A program made the position numbers and the translations under genes. 64,000 nucleotides of DNA from Chaetorhynchus papuensis. Its lineage: Eukaryota; Chordata; Aves; Passeriformes; Rhipiduridae. The stretch is from positions 298,183-362,182 of the forward strand of contig VWYX01000395.1 of NCBI GenBank assembly GCA_013396525.1. Reading direction: 5' to 3'. The notes beneath the pieces are model-generated. The model searched no databases, was not told where the DNA came from, and saw only the letters and a program-made list of their open reading frames with translations. Of the stretch, positions 1 to 12,900 are shown in pieces (the stretch's first letter is position 1; the number at the start of each line of letters is the position of its first letter).

Positions 1-3000
1 AAAAAAAAAAAAAAAAAAAAGAAACCAGCAGAGATAAAAAAAAAAAAAAATTGATTTAACCATTTAAAAAAAAAAAAAAAAAAAGGCCCAAGAACAGCTA
101 AAAAAAAAAAAAAAATTTTAACATTAACTATAAAAAAAAAAAAAAATCTCACTTCACTGATAAAAAAAAAAAAAAAAAAGAAACATCAGCATTACAAAAA
201 AAAAAAAAAACACCTTAAGAAATGACAAAAAAAAAAAAAAAATAGAGGCTGCTCATCTCAAAAAAAAAAAAAAATCATGCTGCTCTGAGAGAAAAAAAAA
301 AAAAAAGTTTGCTTTTGTTCCTGAAAAAAAAAAAAAAAACAGGACCAGGCTCTGAAAAAAAAAAAAAAAAGAAGCCGTGCAGTCTCCAAAAAAAAAAAAA
401 AAGAATAGTGAAGATTATAAAAAAAAAAAAAAAACAGAATATGTTTATATTAAAAAAAAAAAAAAATACAGTTTCCATCCTGCAAAAAAAAAAAAAAAGA
501 AGAGATCCCCAGGGAAAAAAAAAAAAAAAATACCTGGCTTGGGACTGAAAAAAAAAAAAAAAAATGAGTTAAATGCAAAAAAAAAAAAAAAAAATTGAAG
601 ACTGACTTGAGAAAAAAAAAAAAAAATTAAATGGGGCAGTCAAAAAAAAAAAAAAAAATTTGGTATTTTTAATAAAAAAAAAAAAAAAAATCCTTCCATT
701 GATTGGAAAAAAAAAAAAAAAACCTCCTGAATGTGTGCGAAAAAAAAAAAAAAAGTTTGATAGTGTGGCCAAAAAAAAAAAAAAAACTGCCACATCCCAG
801 CAGAAAAAAAAAAAAAAACTTTTCCCCAACATTCTAAAAAAAAAAAAAAACACCTGAAATAACAGGTAAAAAAAAAAAAAAAAGGTGCCACTGAGCTCAA
901 AAAAAAAAAAAAAACTGGGATAGTGGGACAAAAAAAAAAAAAAAAAGGCTACACGAAGTCTCAAAAAAAAAAAAAAAACTGTTATTGTGTAAGAGAAAAA
1001 AAAAAAAAAATGATTATTTTGATACGAAAAAAAAAAAAAAAAGTTATCGGTATTAGCGGAAAAAAAAAAAAAAAACAAGAGCTGTTGGAATAAAAAAAAA
1101 AAAAAAGGAATGACACATAATGAAAAAAAAAAAAAAAACCCAGGGAATTCAGACAAAAAAAAAAAAAAAATGCTGTGCTATTTGCCAAAAAAAAAAAAAA
1201 AACACAAAATATTCCACTCAAAAAAAAAAAAAAACAGAAAAAGCCCTGCGAAAAAAAAAAAAAAAAAGTCTTATAATAACCCCAAAAAAAAAAAAAAATC
1301 CACAAAAGGAGCCCAAAAAAAAAAAAAAAAACCTGCCAGGGACACACAAAAAAAAAAAAAAACTGTATTTAAAGAGTCAAAAAAAAAAAAAAAAGGCTGA
1401 TTTCAGTGCCTAAAAAAAAAAAAAAAATTGCTCTGGAGCAGGGAAAAAAAAAAAAAAAGTTCCCCCCATGAAATTAAAAAAAAAAAAAAAGAGGTGCTAC
1501 AAAACTAAAAAAAAAAAAAAAAGTATCCATTTATTTCAGAAAAAAAAAAAAAAATTTGGATACCAGTATTGAAAAAAAAAAAAAAATGTCATTAAAAAAA
1601 AAAAAAAAAAAAAAAAAAATCTGCCTTCTTTCCCCAAAAAAAAAAAAAAACCCCCATTTCCACTTATAAAAAAAAAAAAAAATATTCCTGAGAGCTGCTA
1701 AAAAAAAAAAAAAAGAGGCTACTTGTCACTTAAAAAAAAAAAAAAAGATTTCAGAAGAAGGAAAAAAAAAAAAAAAAATAGGAGCGTTTCTTGGAAAAAA
1801 AAAAAAAAAAACTTAATAATGGTACAAAAAAAAAAAAAAAAAAATGCCATTTCTGTTGCAAAAAAAAAAAAAAATATCATCACTATCATCCAAAAAAAAA
1901 AAAAAATTCTCGGAAACAAAAATAAAAAAAAAAAAAAAGTCCCAATTGAACCACAAAAAAAAAAAAAAAAATCAGCTGCTGGCTGACAAAAAAAAAAAAA
2001 AAAGCTGAAGCTGGTCAAGAAAAAAAAAAAAAAATGCCTTTTCCTGGTCTTAAAAAAAAAAAAAAAACACAGTTAGAAGGGAAAAAAAAAAAAAAAAAGG
2101 TATTTATTTAAGGATAAAAAAAAAAAAAAAGTCCAGGTCAAATGCACAAAAAAAAAAAAAAAATTCCCTCTCCTAAAAGAAAAAAAAAAAAAAAGTAGGT
2201 GTTACTAATTAAAAAAAAAAAAAAAAATTCCCCAATGAGAGGCAAAAAAAAAAAAAAATCCCCAAGGAACCTTCCAAAAAAAAAAAAAAACTCAGTTCAC
2301 AAAATGCAAAAAAAAAAAAAAATTGGGCTCTGGGCACACAAAAAAAAAAAAAAAAAGCTTCTAAAATGTTCAAAAAAAAAAAAAAACAAACAACTCCAAG
2401 AATAAAAAAAAAAAAAAAGAGAATACAGAAGTTGTAAAAAAAAAAAAAAAGGGTATAAAAGAAAAGAAAAAAAAAAAAAAAACATCACCAGGACCTCTGA
2501 AAAAAAAAAAAAAAGTCAAACCAGGGCCAGCAAAAAAAAAAAAAAACCAATCCTCAAGATCCTAAAAAAAAAAAAAAACCGGGGAAGGTGGATGTAAAAA
2601 AAAAAAAAAATAAGGTAAGAGGATGGAAAAAAAAAAAAAAAAAGAACCCTCTTTTGGGGAAAAAAAAAAAAAAACCCCAGGAAAAATCCCAAAAAAAAAA
2701 AAAAAAAAGGTGTTGGAGGGAGCAAAAAAAAAAAAAAACTCAGAGCTACCCTGTTAAAAAAAAAAAAAAACCCCACTGAACTGCTGCAAAAAAAAAAAAA
2801 AAAAATGTTATTTTTGGTGAAAAAAAAAAAAAAAACAATGAGTACCAAAGAAAAAAAAAAAAAAAAATCCTTAACAACAGCACAAAAAAAAAAAAAAACT
2901 ACAGTCAGGGCTCACAAAAAAAAAAAAAAATGAAGCTTCTCTGTTCTAAAAAAAAAAAAAAAGGGCCACTGCTGAAAAAAAAAAAAAAAAAAAAAGAGAG

Positions 3001-6000
3001 GGGAGAAGAACAAAAAAAAAAAAAAATGTTATACAATATATTTAAAAAAAAAAAAAAAAGTTTCTTTCCACCCCTAAAAAAAAAAAAAAAAGTTTATCTT
3101 AACTGCAAAAAAAAAAAAAAAAAGTGTTTATCCAAAAAAAAAAAAAAAAAAAAACTCCTGTACCAGCTTTGAAAAAAAAAAAAAAATAATTCAGAACCAT
3201 GGGAAAAAAAAAAAAAAACACTGCTGTAGATTATTAAAAAAAAAAAAAAAATTCCTGCTGTTTTTCAAAAAAAAAAAAAAAAGGTTTGCAACCCATTCTA
3301 AAAAAAAAAAAAAATTTCAACTCATCATGGAAAAAAAAAAAAAAAACAGCTCCCAAATAAAAAAAAAAAAAAAAAAAACCTGTTGGCAAAGTGGCAAAAA
3401 AAAAAAAAAACTTCCCTTTGGGAATGCAAAAAAAAAAAAAAATCCTGCATCACCAACACAAAAAAAAAAAAAAACCAAGTTGCATATTACTAAAAAAAAA
3501 AAAAAACTATAATTTGCATAATAAAAAAAAAAAAAAAATTCTAAAGCTTCTGTGAAAAAAAAAAAAAAAAGACTGACATTTCCATCAAAAAAAAAAAAAA
3601 AAATGCAGAACACCTTTGCAAAAAAAAAAAAAAAATGCTGCTGAAGGAGCTAAAAAAAAAAAAAAAAAAGCTTACGAAGAAATAAAAAAAAAAAAAAAAA
3701 AGAGCAATTTGGAATAAAAAAAAAAAAAAAAAATATATCTCACTGTTAAAAAAAAAAAAAAATAATTACTGCTATTATTAAAAAAAAAAAAAAATACTAT
3801 TAAGGTTATTAAAAAAAAAAAAAAAAACTGTGGTTCCACTTAGAAAAAAAAAAAAAAACCAGGGTGCCATTGCAGAAAAAAAAAAAAAAATGTTACCATG
3901 ACAGTTTAAAAAAAAAAAAAAATGTGTTTTGTCTAGAGAAAAAAAAAAAAAAAAAGTTGCTGAACAATAAAAAAAAAAAAAAAAAAAGGACCAGATTTCT
4001 GCCAAAAAAAAAAAAAAAGTGACTTGCCATGCAGGAAAAAAAAAAAAAAAACCTGAATCCACCAAGTAAAAAAAAAAAAAAAACTACTCCTACCAAAACA
4101 AAAAAAAAAAAAAACAAGTTTTTGAAAATATAAAAAAAAAAAAAAAGCAGGAGGTGCTGCCGGAAAAAAAAAAAAAAAAGAGAGTTATTGATGGGAAAAA
4201 AAAAAAAAAAGAATTATTTCTTTGCGGAAAAAAAAAAAAAAAGCACCTTACATCAAGATAAAAAAAAAAAAAAAAGCAGGATGAGACAAACAAAAAAAAA
4301 AAAAAAACAAATACAGGTGAGATAAAAAAAAAAAAAAATCTCAAGAGATCCATGAAAAAAAAAAAAAAAACTCAGCTTGATGCTGAAAAAAAAAAAAAAA
4401 AAAATCCTTCCAAGACGACAAAAAAAAAAAAAAATTCTGTCTTGTGGCGACAAAAAAAAAAAAAAACTGCACACAGAGAATGAAAAAAAAAAAAAAAACA
4501 CTCACAGGCTATGTCAAAAAAAAAAAAAAACATAGGCTTCTGGGCAAAAAAAAAAAAAAAAAACTGAGCCAAAAGTGCAAAAAAAAAAAAAAAAGTGCCC
4601 TCAGCTGCTCAAAAAAAAAAAAAAAAGGGGGATGTTAGGCTGTAAAAAAAAAAAAAAATGACACAATCCTCCTGTAAAAAAAAAAAAAAACCATTAGCAT
4701 CCACGGGAAAAAAAAAAAAAAATGAACTAATGGTCCCAAAAAAAAAAAAAAAAATTGAAATCCTTATCACAAAAAAAAAAAAAAAAGTGATTTGCGTCTC
4801 TCCAAAAAAAAAAAAAAAAACTTCTCCATCTGTCAAAAAAAAAAAAAAAACTGTGTAATCTTCCTCGAAAAAAAAAAAAAAAAACATCCCCACTATAGGA
4901 AAAAAAAAAAAAAATGGTCCACTTAGCACATAAAAAAAAAAAAAAAGCTCCCAGCATTGTTTGAAAAAAAAAAAAAAAGCTAAGATCTGATCAGTAAAAA
5001 AAAAAAAAAATCTGAAGCTGAACGGACAAAAAAAAAAAAAAACCATTCATGTGTGCCTGAAAAAAAAAAAAAAAGCACTCAAGCAGATGTAAAAAAAAAA
5101 AAAAAAAACAGGCTAATGCCTCTAAAAAAAAAAAAAAATTCCTGCCACCTCCTTCAAAAAAAAAAAAAAATGTTGTAAGCACAGCTGAAAAAAAAAAAAA
5201 AACTCTTCCGCAGCTTCAAAAAAAAAAAAAAAAACCTGGCACTGTCCCACGAAAAAAAAAAAAAAAGTCAGCACAACCAGGAGAAAAAAAAAAAAAAAGT
5301 CATGCCGAGGGCTGCAAAAAAAAAAAAAAAAGGATCTGCAGGGCCACAAAAAAAAAAAAAAACTCAGTCCATGGCTCTCAAAAAAAAAAAAAAATCTTGT
5401 TTAAAATTTCCAAAAAAAAAAAAAAAATGCTCTTTCCAACAGGAAAAAAAAAAAAAAACTCACCTAAAATCCTGCAAAAAAAAAAAAAAACTGTCAATAA
5501 AACCAGTAAAAAAAAAAAAAAACATCCTGACAGGTTTCTAAAAAAAAAAAAAAACGTGAGTTTGTGACCCCAAAAAAAAAAAAAAAACCTGCCAAAACAC
5601 AGTAAAAAAAAAAAAAAACTGAGGACCTATTTAGAAAAAAAAAAAAAAAAAAAGTACAACTCGAATTAAAAAAAAAAAAAAAACTCAGCCTTTATTCAGA
5701 AAAAAAAAAAAAAAGATCTCTCTCTTCACGCAAAAAAAAAAAAAAAGAAGGGACTTTTGTCCTAAAAAAAAAAAAAAATGATTAAATATTGATAAAAAAA
5801 AAAAAAAAAAACAAAATGGTACATTTAAAAAAAAAAAAAAAAGCATTCAGACTTACCTGAAAAAAAAAAAAAAAAAGGCTTGGTCTCTTCCAAAAAAAAA
5901 AAAAAAAACAGCTTTCCTAGAACAAAAAAAAAAAAAAACAGAAGGCTCTCACAGCAAAAAAAAAAAAAAACCAAACTCCTGAGAGAGAAAAAAAAAAAAA

Positions 6001-6097
6001 AAAGTCTTCTTGAAACAAAAAAAAAAAAAAAAAATGTGCCACTGTTACTATAAAAAAAAAAAAAAAAAAAAAAANAAAAAAAAAAAAAAAAAAAAAA
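1..6097. repeat. Exact 32-nt record block, A15 + N17, probable data artefact
   Basis: The block is built of 32-nt units, each with 15 A's followed by 17 bases of ordinary-looking unique sequence. The 17-base parts start at 19+32k. I checked this phase at 19, 51, 307, 1587, 1939, 2483, 2899, 3315-3507, 4179, 4819, 5459, 5843 and 6035, and it never slips. That makes 189 filled records (19 to 6051). The 17-mers show no mutual similarity that I can see and do not overlap one another. Natural A15 tracts vary in length and mutate, and these do not. A 17-mer stored at 2 bits per base in a 64-bit word (32 bases, A=00) would decode to exactly this form. I therefore call it a software or assembly artefact, an inference from the arithmetic. 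No gene should be called in it. Confidence 0.9.
6067..6097. other. All-A record with a single N, junction with real sequence
   Basis: The record following the last filled one would have its 17-mer at 6067-6083. It is all A except for an N at 6075, its central base. A's continue to 6097, and non-repetitive genomic sequence begins at 6098. The N is the only ambiguous base in the window and marks a probable scaffold or gap-fill join. Confidence 0.75.
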
Positions 6098-6698
6098 GAG
6101 AAAAGATACTGAGGAAAACAATTCTCTAACATTTCTGTGTTGTTTGAACACTGCAGACATGGGGTGAGGCATCACATAATCCTGCAGTGTAAGGCACTGC
6201 TCTGAACATCTCACAGGCTTGCTTGGTGCCGATGTAAAACAGCCACTTCACACATTTTTAACACAGCAGTAATGCTGATGGCAAAAGCAAACCCATTACA
6301 AATAAATAAATCCAGAAGATATTTACGCCAATCAAAAATAGTCACATGTCAGTGTTCAAGCTTTGGCATTTTAATGCTTGAATCTGTAGTTTGTAAAAGC
6401 GAAGAAAAAATTAAAATATATTTAACTAATAAATGATTGATATCATGTAGAGTAAAAATATCTCAGGACCATGAGGAAAATTTGTGATATTTTAATACTT
6501 TATTTCAGCTGGAAATCAGTGTAAAAATTACGGCTCCCAGCTCAGGTTCCAGGGAGGCATCTTTCTTCCATTGCATTTTTCTCTGTTCCTCCTATGCCAA
6601 CTCTTATAAAACAAGATACTGCAGGATTTAATTCTAAAAATCTAATATTACTGCCTTGTGGTGAACTGAATACTACAGATTCCTTCTTGATAATACTG

Positions 6699-6756
6699 TC
6701 TCATGGGATTCCTGCGTGGTAACAGAATCTCCTGGGATTCCTGTCTGGTAACCATA
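6699..6756. repeat. 29-bp imperfect tandem duplication
   Basis: Two adjacent 29-bp copies (6699-6727 and 6728-6756) share the cores TCTC-TGGGATTCCTG and CTGGTAAC with a few mismatches. A third decayed copy begins at 6757 (TCTCACTGGATT). Confidence 0.75.
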
Positions 6757-9700
6757 TCTCACTGGATTTTGGTAGTATTTCTCCCATTGGATAATGCCAG
6801 CCCCACCAAATAAGCAGTCATAAACCTCACACTCTCTTTATTTTACATGACATTATTTCACTAAAATCAGATCTTGGAGGGGTTTTTTTTTCACCTCTTT
6901 TTCACTAAATTGGAATCAAGGCTCTGAGAGAAATGGGTATGATGGAATATTTTGTTTGTTAGACAAGAACAATGTGAAGATATTCCTTTAAAGAAGCAAA
7001 AATCGGAATGCTTCATGGCTTCTCTGCAATTAGTCTTTGGCCATACATGTAGTAGAAAACTTTCTGTTCCGAAAGTGAGCTATGGTGAGAGTTCTTCCTC
7101 TTCATGCCTATGAGAGAAACCACAGCTAAATAGTTTCAGAAGAAATACACTGAGCAGTTCTTGAGAGAGGTTTTCAGCTAAATCATGAAGCAGCAACCCA
7201 GCCTTTCTGTCCTGAGCCCCTCTCTCCACCCAGTTGCTTACAGCAAGCTGACGGGAATAAAATTATTGCAACAAGTCCACAAACACACAGAATTTTGTTC
7301 TTATGGTCCTGCCTGGTGTTGCCAGACACTTCTGCAGCTTCTCACATGATGCAGGGCCACCCTGGGAAAGTCAAACTGGAAAACTCTTCCAGGAGAACTG
7401 CACATCTCACAGGGTTCAAACATGTTCCATCATCCTGCAACACTGAAAGTGGTTCAGGAGAGATCTGCTCTGCTTTGCCCTGTGAGATTTCCAGGCTCAA
7501 AAGTTTTGTCTTGAGCTTTCCTTTGACTTATTTACTGTCTCTACTGACCCACTTTTGAGAAGATGTGGTTGGGGGATCATCTCCAGGGAGGGATTGCTGC
7601 TGAGGCGGGACCCAGCCTTGCTCACGGGAGGACAACTTCAGAACATTTTCCTTTTGCCATGATCCACCTCCTGGAATACTCAGTCCCAAAAGTGTGGGTC
7701 AGATAAAACAGTGGTGGGCCCTGCAAAGAATTATTCAGTAGGATTTGTGTCACTGAGCTCTTGGATGTGCCAACAGACACCCGGGCAGGTCTTGACCAGG
7801 TGGCTTTAGCCGAGCTCTGACCAGCTGCACCTCTGGCTCAGTAAGAGGCAGAAACCCAGAAAGTTTGAAACCCAGATGCTACCAAGGCTTGAAGCCCAGT
7901 GAAGATTCCTGAAGAATACAAATGTCAGAGATGAAAGAAAGTAAACAGGCAACACCTTCTATTAAAGCTCTGCATCTCCTGCCATGCGTTCAGACAAAAA
8001 AATGGACATGTGCCATTTTTCCTTTTCACAGTTGTCCTTCTGTCCAAATATAACACTCACAACTCCAGGACTTACAGCTGTTCCGAGCCCTTTTTTGAAT
8101 CCAGACCATGCATCCACACCAGTTTTGCTTTGGTCCTGCCCAAGTCGTTGAATCTCATCGCACTTGGAAGTGCAAGGAAATGTGATAACAATCCCTGGCA
8201 ACTTGATGTTGTTTTTGAGAGTATCAATAAAGTTTATGAAGCACTTCCTGAAGGTAAAAAAGAAAATATGACTGACACACTTCATACCAGATCTGCCAAG
8301 ACACCTCTATCCCTAAACCGTGGCAAGTCCATGATATTTATCTGCCTGAAGTACTGCTGGAATTAGCAAGCAGGTGAGCAAGTGGAGGTCCTGGCTGGCA
8401 CCTTGGCACCCCCTGCAATGTCTGGGAAGACTGTTCTGGCTGTTGCTATAGGCTGGAATAACCAGGAATGGTGTCAGATCAGGAGCTGCATCTCTCCTCT
8501 GCTGCCTTTTAAGTCCCAGCTCTCTGCTTGGACAATGAACTGAGAAAACCGTGTTGGAGTGCAGGACAACAAAAACCTTTTACCAGGGGGCTTTTGATGG
8601 TCTCTTAAGGGGCCATTCATGACTTTGTGGTGAGTCATCACCCCAAAAATACTGCCAGGGCTATTCATTCAGCGGGGCTAGCAGTGCAAGCTGGAAACAA
8701 TCTAGGGAACTCTCATCTTCAGGTCAGTGGGGGCTGGCAGCACGGCCGTGCACTGCCTGGGAACGAGGGGCGAGACGGGAAAGAGCACGGCTCCCAAATT
8801 TCTCTCGTGCATGCTGTGCCTGGGGACCAGCCCTGCAGGAAGGGAAGGGTTTATTCCATACCCAGAAGCAGAGCTGTGGGTCCCTGTTTTGCTGCGATGA
8901 GTATTTTTCTGCTTGAGGAATGATGAGGCTGGGGAAGGTTTTTGTAAAACTGGGATGAAAAGGAACTTGGAGAGAGCTTGGGGGGAGATGCATGAAAATT
9001 CCTGCTGTCCCACGCTGCTTGGAAGGGTCAGGGAGTGACTTTGGTGTTTATCCTGTTTATAGCCCACAGGACCTTCTCAGGGCCTGAAGCCCTCCTGCTA
9101 CAAAAATAGGGGAGAATCCATAAAACCAGCAGCAGCATCTCACATATAGCACAGCTCCTTTCTTACAAGATGGGCAAGAAGCTAAATGCCTTAATTAGAA
9201 GTTCGCCAAGTTATTTTTTGTGTGTTGCAGCCAACGACACAGAACATGGGCTCCTGATGGAATACCAAGGCAGTAAATCAATGGAGGGTCTTTGCTACCA
9301 TTCATGAAATGCTCCAGCTGTGCTCCTAAGGATTATAATGTCAACAGAACCCTTGATTTGAATCACAGCCTTGCCTTCACTCAGGGGCTGTATATTAGTC
9401 TTGAAAAGCAGACAGAGTTTCATTGCTCAGGGAAAGAAAAAAAAAACCGAAAAAAAAATCTCCCAAAAAAAAGAAAAAGAGAGAATTGCTGAGCTGAAAA
9501 TAAAATGATGATGTAGGGGAGGAACACTGCGGTGCAGCCAAAGGAGACACATGGTGACTTTCAGTAAAAACCTCTAGAAACCTGAACTTAAGGATCTTTC
9601 TCCATGTTTGTTTAGGATAAGTTTCACAAGTCAAATTTAATTTTTCCCAATACATTTAGACAGTGCTTAGGCACCTGACTAAGTGTACTTAATCAGGAAG

Positions 9701-9888
9701 TACTCAGCTTCACCAAAGCCATTACAGCAATGCCAGCTGATTTCAGTCAAGGTTTTGGTCCTTACTCAGAGTATGTTACATGTCAGGAATCCCAGGAAAC
9801 AAAAATGGATCATTTTAGACAGTGGTAAATTTGCCTGGAGGGCAAATACATTTGAATACCACTTGTGGTTTTGCTTCTGCTTTAGGGC

Positions 9889-9930
9889 ATGATCAAATCA
9901 TAGATTCAGAATCATAAAATGCCTCAAATC
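9889..9930 (-). mobile_element. Possible decayed CR1 3' tail
   Basis: The stretch has repeated ATCATAGATTC / AATCATAAAATG words, like the reverse complement of the 8-bp ATTCTATG-type repeats that end avian CR1 elements. The following GGTTGGAAG core is not preserved, so this is tentative. Confidence 0.25.
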
Positions 9931-12900
9931 AGTTGAGACTGGACTGTTTTCCATCGGGCTGGATTCTCAAAAGCTGTGTAAAAGGTGCAGTTTTGCCTTA
10001 GCAAAACACTTGAAGATTCCCAGGAATCTTGACATTTAGCAGGTGTTCTCTTGCAACGATTGTAATAAATCTTAACAACCCACATGTAACCAGGCAAAAA
10101 CAAAAAAAAAAAGAAAAGCTGAGGGATTTTCTAATGATGACCTTGAAGTTGTTGACAAGGTCACAGGGGTAGTGTCATGCTGCAGTTTGCACATGTTCTT
10201 ACTTTCTTATTCCTACAGGAATCAGCTGCTCCCAAAGTATACGTGATACAAAGTAGAATCTTGATTATCCAAAGCTCAGTCATAGTCTCTGTTGCCTATA
10301 ATACAGTTCTATCCCTGGCATTTATTGCTTACACTGAAAAGTATCTCAGTTATTCAAAATCTTGGTTACTCAGATTCGGTGGCTGAACCCATTAAATCAA
10401 TTTGCAATTAATTCAGTTGGCTCAAAACCATTTCCCCTCTCGCAATGGTACTGAAGCTATGCAAAGATTTGCACAAAAAAAAATCACTCAGGAAGGGAGA
10501 GACCTACCTTTGCTTGCATTTGGAAGCAAAAAGGAGAAAGAAATCTCACAGAGCCCCAGTAGTCCTGGAACTGCTGGCAGGTTTGTATCATAGCAGGAGC
10601 AAGAAAACCTCCTCTCTGAAACGCAGAATTATTTGAAAATGCTGCCTTGCACTACCATTGATGTTGAAGAGCAGCTGAAATACAACGGGGTTGTAGAGCT
10701 GAGCCAATTGCTGAAATGTAATCCCGGTTCTACTGCCCCAGCTCCTGCACAGTTGCGGTACCCAGTGAGGATGGGAGTAGCCTTTTTTCTTGGCTTAGCA
10801 TTTGGTTTATTTTGGTTTATTTTAGTTCCTCGCCAGCACATGTGGAGCGTGTGCAGATCTGTGCCAGCTCCTGCTCCCTCCAGCACTTGCAGGACTGCCC
10901 TGGGGCTCCTGCCCAGGCTGCCATGAGGGGCTCCAAGAGCCTCATGCCATCGTTTCCTGGGATAACATAAACTTCCCCTCCCATGGTGTCTCCAAGGACA
11001 AGCGCACGTGTGCCCCCAAAGCTGAAAACACAGGTTTCCATCCATTAAATACATCCCTGTTTGCCACCACAGTCTAGCCAAATAGAAAGTACGAGTTTGT
11101 TTCCTAAATAAGTGAAATTGAAGTGTCACACCAACAAGTGGATGACATCATTGGTGTGAAAAGATGCATTTTGCTTGTCTCAGATAAAATGCTTTAGTCC
11201 TGGAAGTGTGTGTGGAATAAAAACCCACCAGCCTTCACCTGGCAGGGCTCTCCAGGGCAGTTTTCTAAACTGATTCTCTTTTTTCTCCCCACCTGTCCCT
11301 GCTTCTTTTCTTCTTGTTCCTCCATCAGTCTCATGGAGGAAACGGCACCACAAGAGCAGTTCAAGGTGTGAGAGTATTTTTCTCCTCTCTCTTTGCGTTT
11401 TTAGCTGTCCACATCTCCTTTCCAATTCTGTTTTACCAGTGTTGCATGGAAGAGAGGCACAAAGTGTCTTTCAGCCTTTCCATAGCTTTTTTACCAAACA
11501 CTCCACTAGTTTCTAAAAAAGAATAATTCTTCCTTTGTTTAACCATCATGTTCTTTACATGGAACACGACTGAGATTGTCTCCAAGATTTATCAAGAAAG
11601 CAAACTCTTGACTAACCTCTCTAAGGTCTTGTTAGACCTCTCTGACTCAGTTTTGAAGAGCTTTGTTTTACCATCCTGGTCCCCCTCTGAAAGATAATAG
11701 AGAACCTCAGTTTTTAAGGCTATTTTTGAACACATTTCCAGTAAAACACTTGGAATGCTGCTTCATTCTTCCTTCAGAACTGGGGAGAGAAACAGTTAAT
11801 CTGATCCTGAGGGTTTTCTTTCCATATGCACTACTGAATGTGGGTAACAGATACTTGGAGCAGACAGACTATGGGACACAAATAAACTCAGTTTCTGCTG
11901 CTGTAGTTTTAGACCCATGTTGCCACGAAAAAATGTTTAAGGATTTAAGAATAATTTTCGGTTGGTTTCACGGTCTGAGCAGCACATGCCTGTGAGCCTC
12001 CGATGTCTGCAGCGTAAACCGGGCACGCAGGATCACACCACAGCTATGCTGTGCCCAGCAGTGTGTATCACCTATCCTCTAGTGACACTCTCTCAGGAGA
12101 CTTCTCTCAGACGAGCTCGCTCCTGGCTCCATAAAACAACATTTTTGTGGCTTTTCCTCACAGAAACACAAAAGAAGGGTGGAGCCGTGACCTGCTGTCA
12201 GTTCTTTCTTAATGAAGCATCTAAAGGCACTGAATTCTGGTCACACTTGGTGAATGAGCCTGTTTTTCCCTCCAAAATTCATGCAAGGAGTCATTTGAAA
12301 GATAAGGATTGCTTTAAGGCAAACTATTGGCTGGTTGTCACATGTGATGTATTGTTGGACAGAATAATCAAACTTACATGAAGTACTTCCAACAGAAGAA
12401 TATTTCCAAATGAAAGAAAAAGGATATTTCTGAATGAAAAAGACATCCCACTCAAAGTGTGAAATCTTGTGATATTTTGATACTATCAGACCTAGTTTTC
12501 TTTCTTTCTTTCAAGACAAACATTTGCAAATCAAGCAGCTGGTGCCAGAGATATTTCCAAGCCAGTAGAACTGCACATCCCACAGGGCCTGGATCCTCCA
12601 GGAGCTCAGCAGCCACCCCCACTGTCCTGTGTTTCTTACATTTGCATTAGCACCAGGATGTCTCTAAATTCTCCTCGCAGTTCTCCTCACTGTTCTTCAC
12701 ATCCACACATTTCAGCAATAAAGGCACCACAGCATTTAGGATTGACACCGTGGGGGAAAAAATAATATTTTCTTTAACCTGTAAAGTGAAGACCTTGAAC
12801 AAAAAACCTGATGTTTCGTGGCCGAAAAGGGGATGTTCCCTAGATTTCAGAAAGGCTTCCCTCCTGCTATGCAATGGTGGCATCTAAACTATTGTAGGAC

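Noticed and set aside
1..6097. CRISPR-like array of constant repeats with unique spacers
   Set aside because: The repeat would be a bare A15, the spacers are 17 nt, there is no leader or cas gene, and the host is a vertebrate. The exact 64-bit-word arithmetic explains it better.
1..6097. Phased A-tracts as natural curved or nucleosome-excluding DNA, since 32 bp is near three helical turns
   Set aside because: The perfect length and phase of about 190 tracts, with no mutation or slippage, is not credible for natural homopolymers.
275..6214. Many frames with regular Lys5 or Phe5 blocks
   Set aside because: These are translations of the A15 padding on either strand and vanish once the block is recognised as non-biological.
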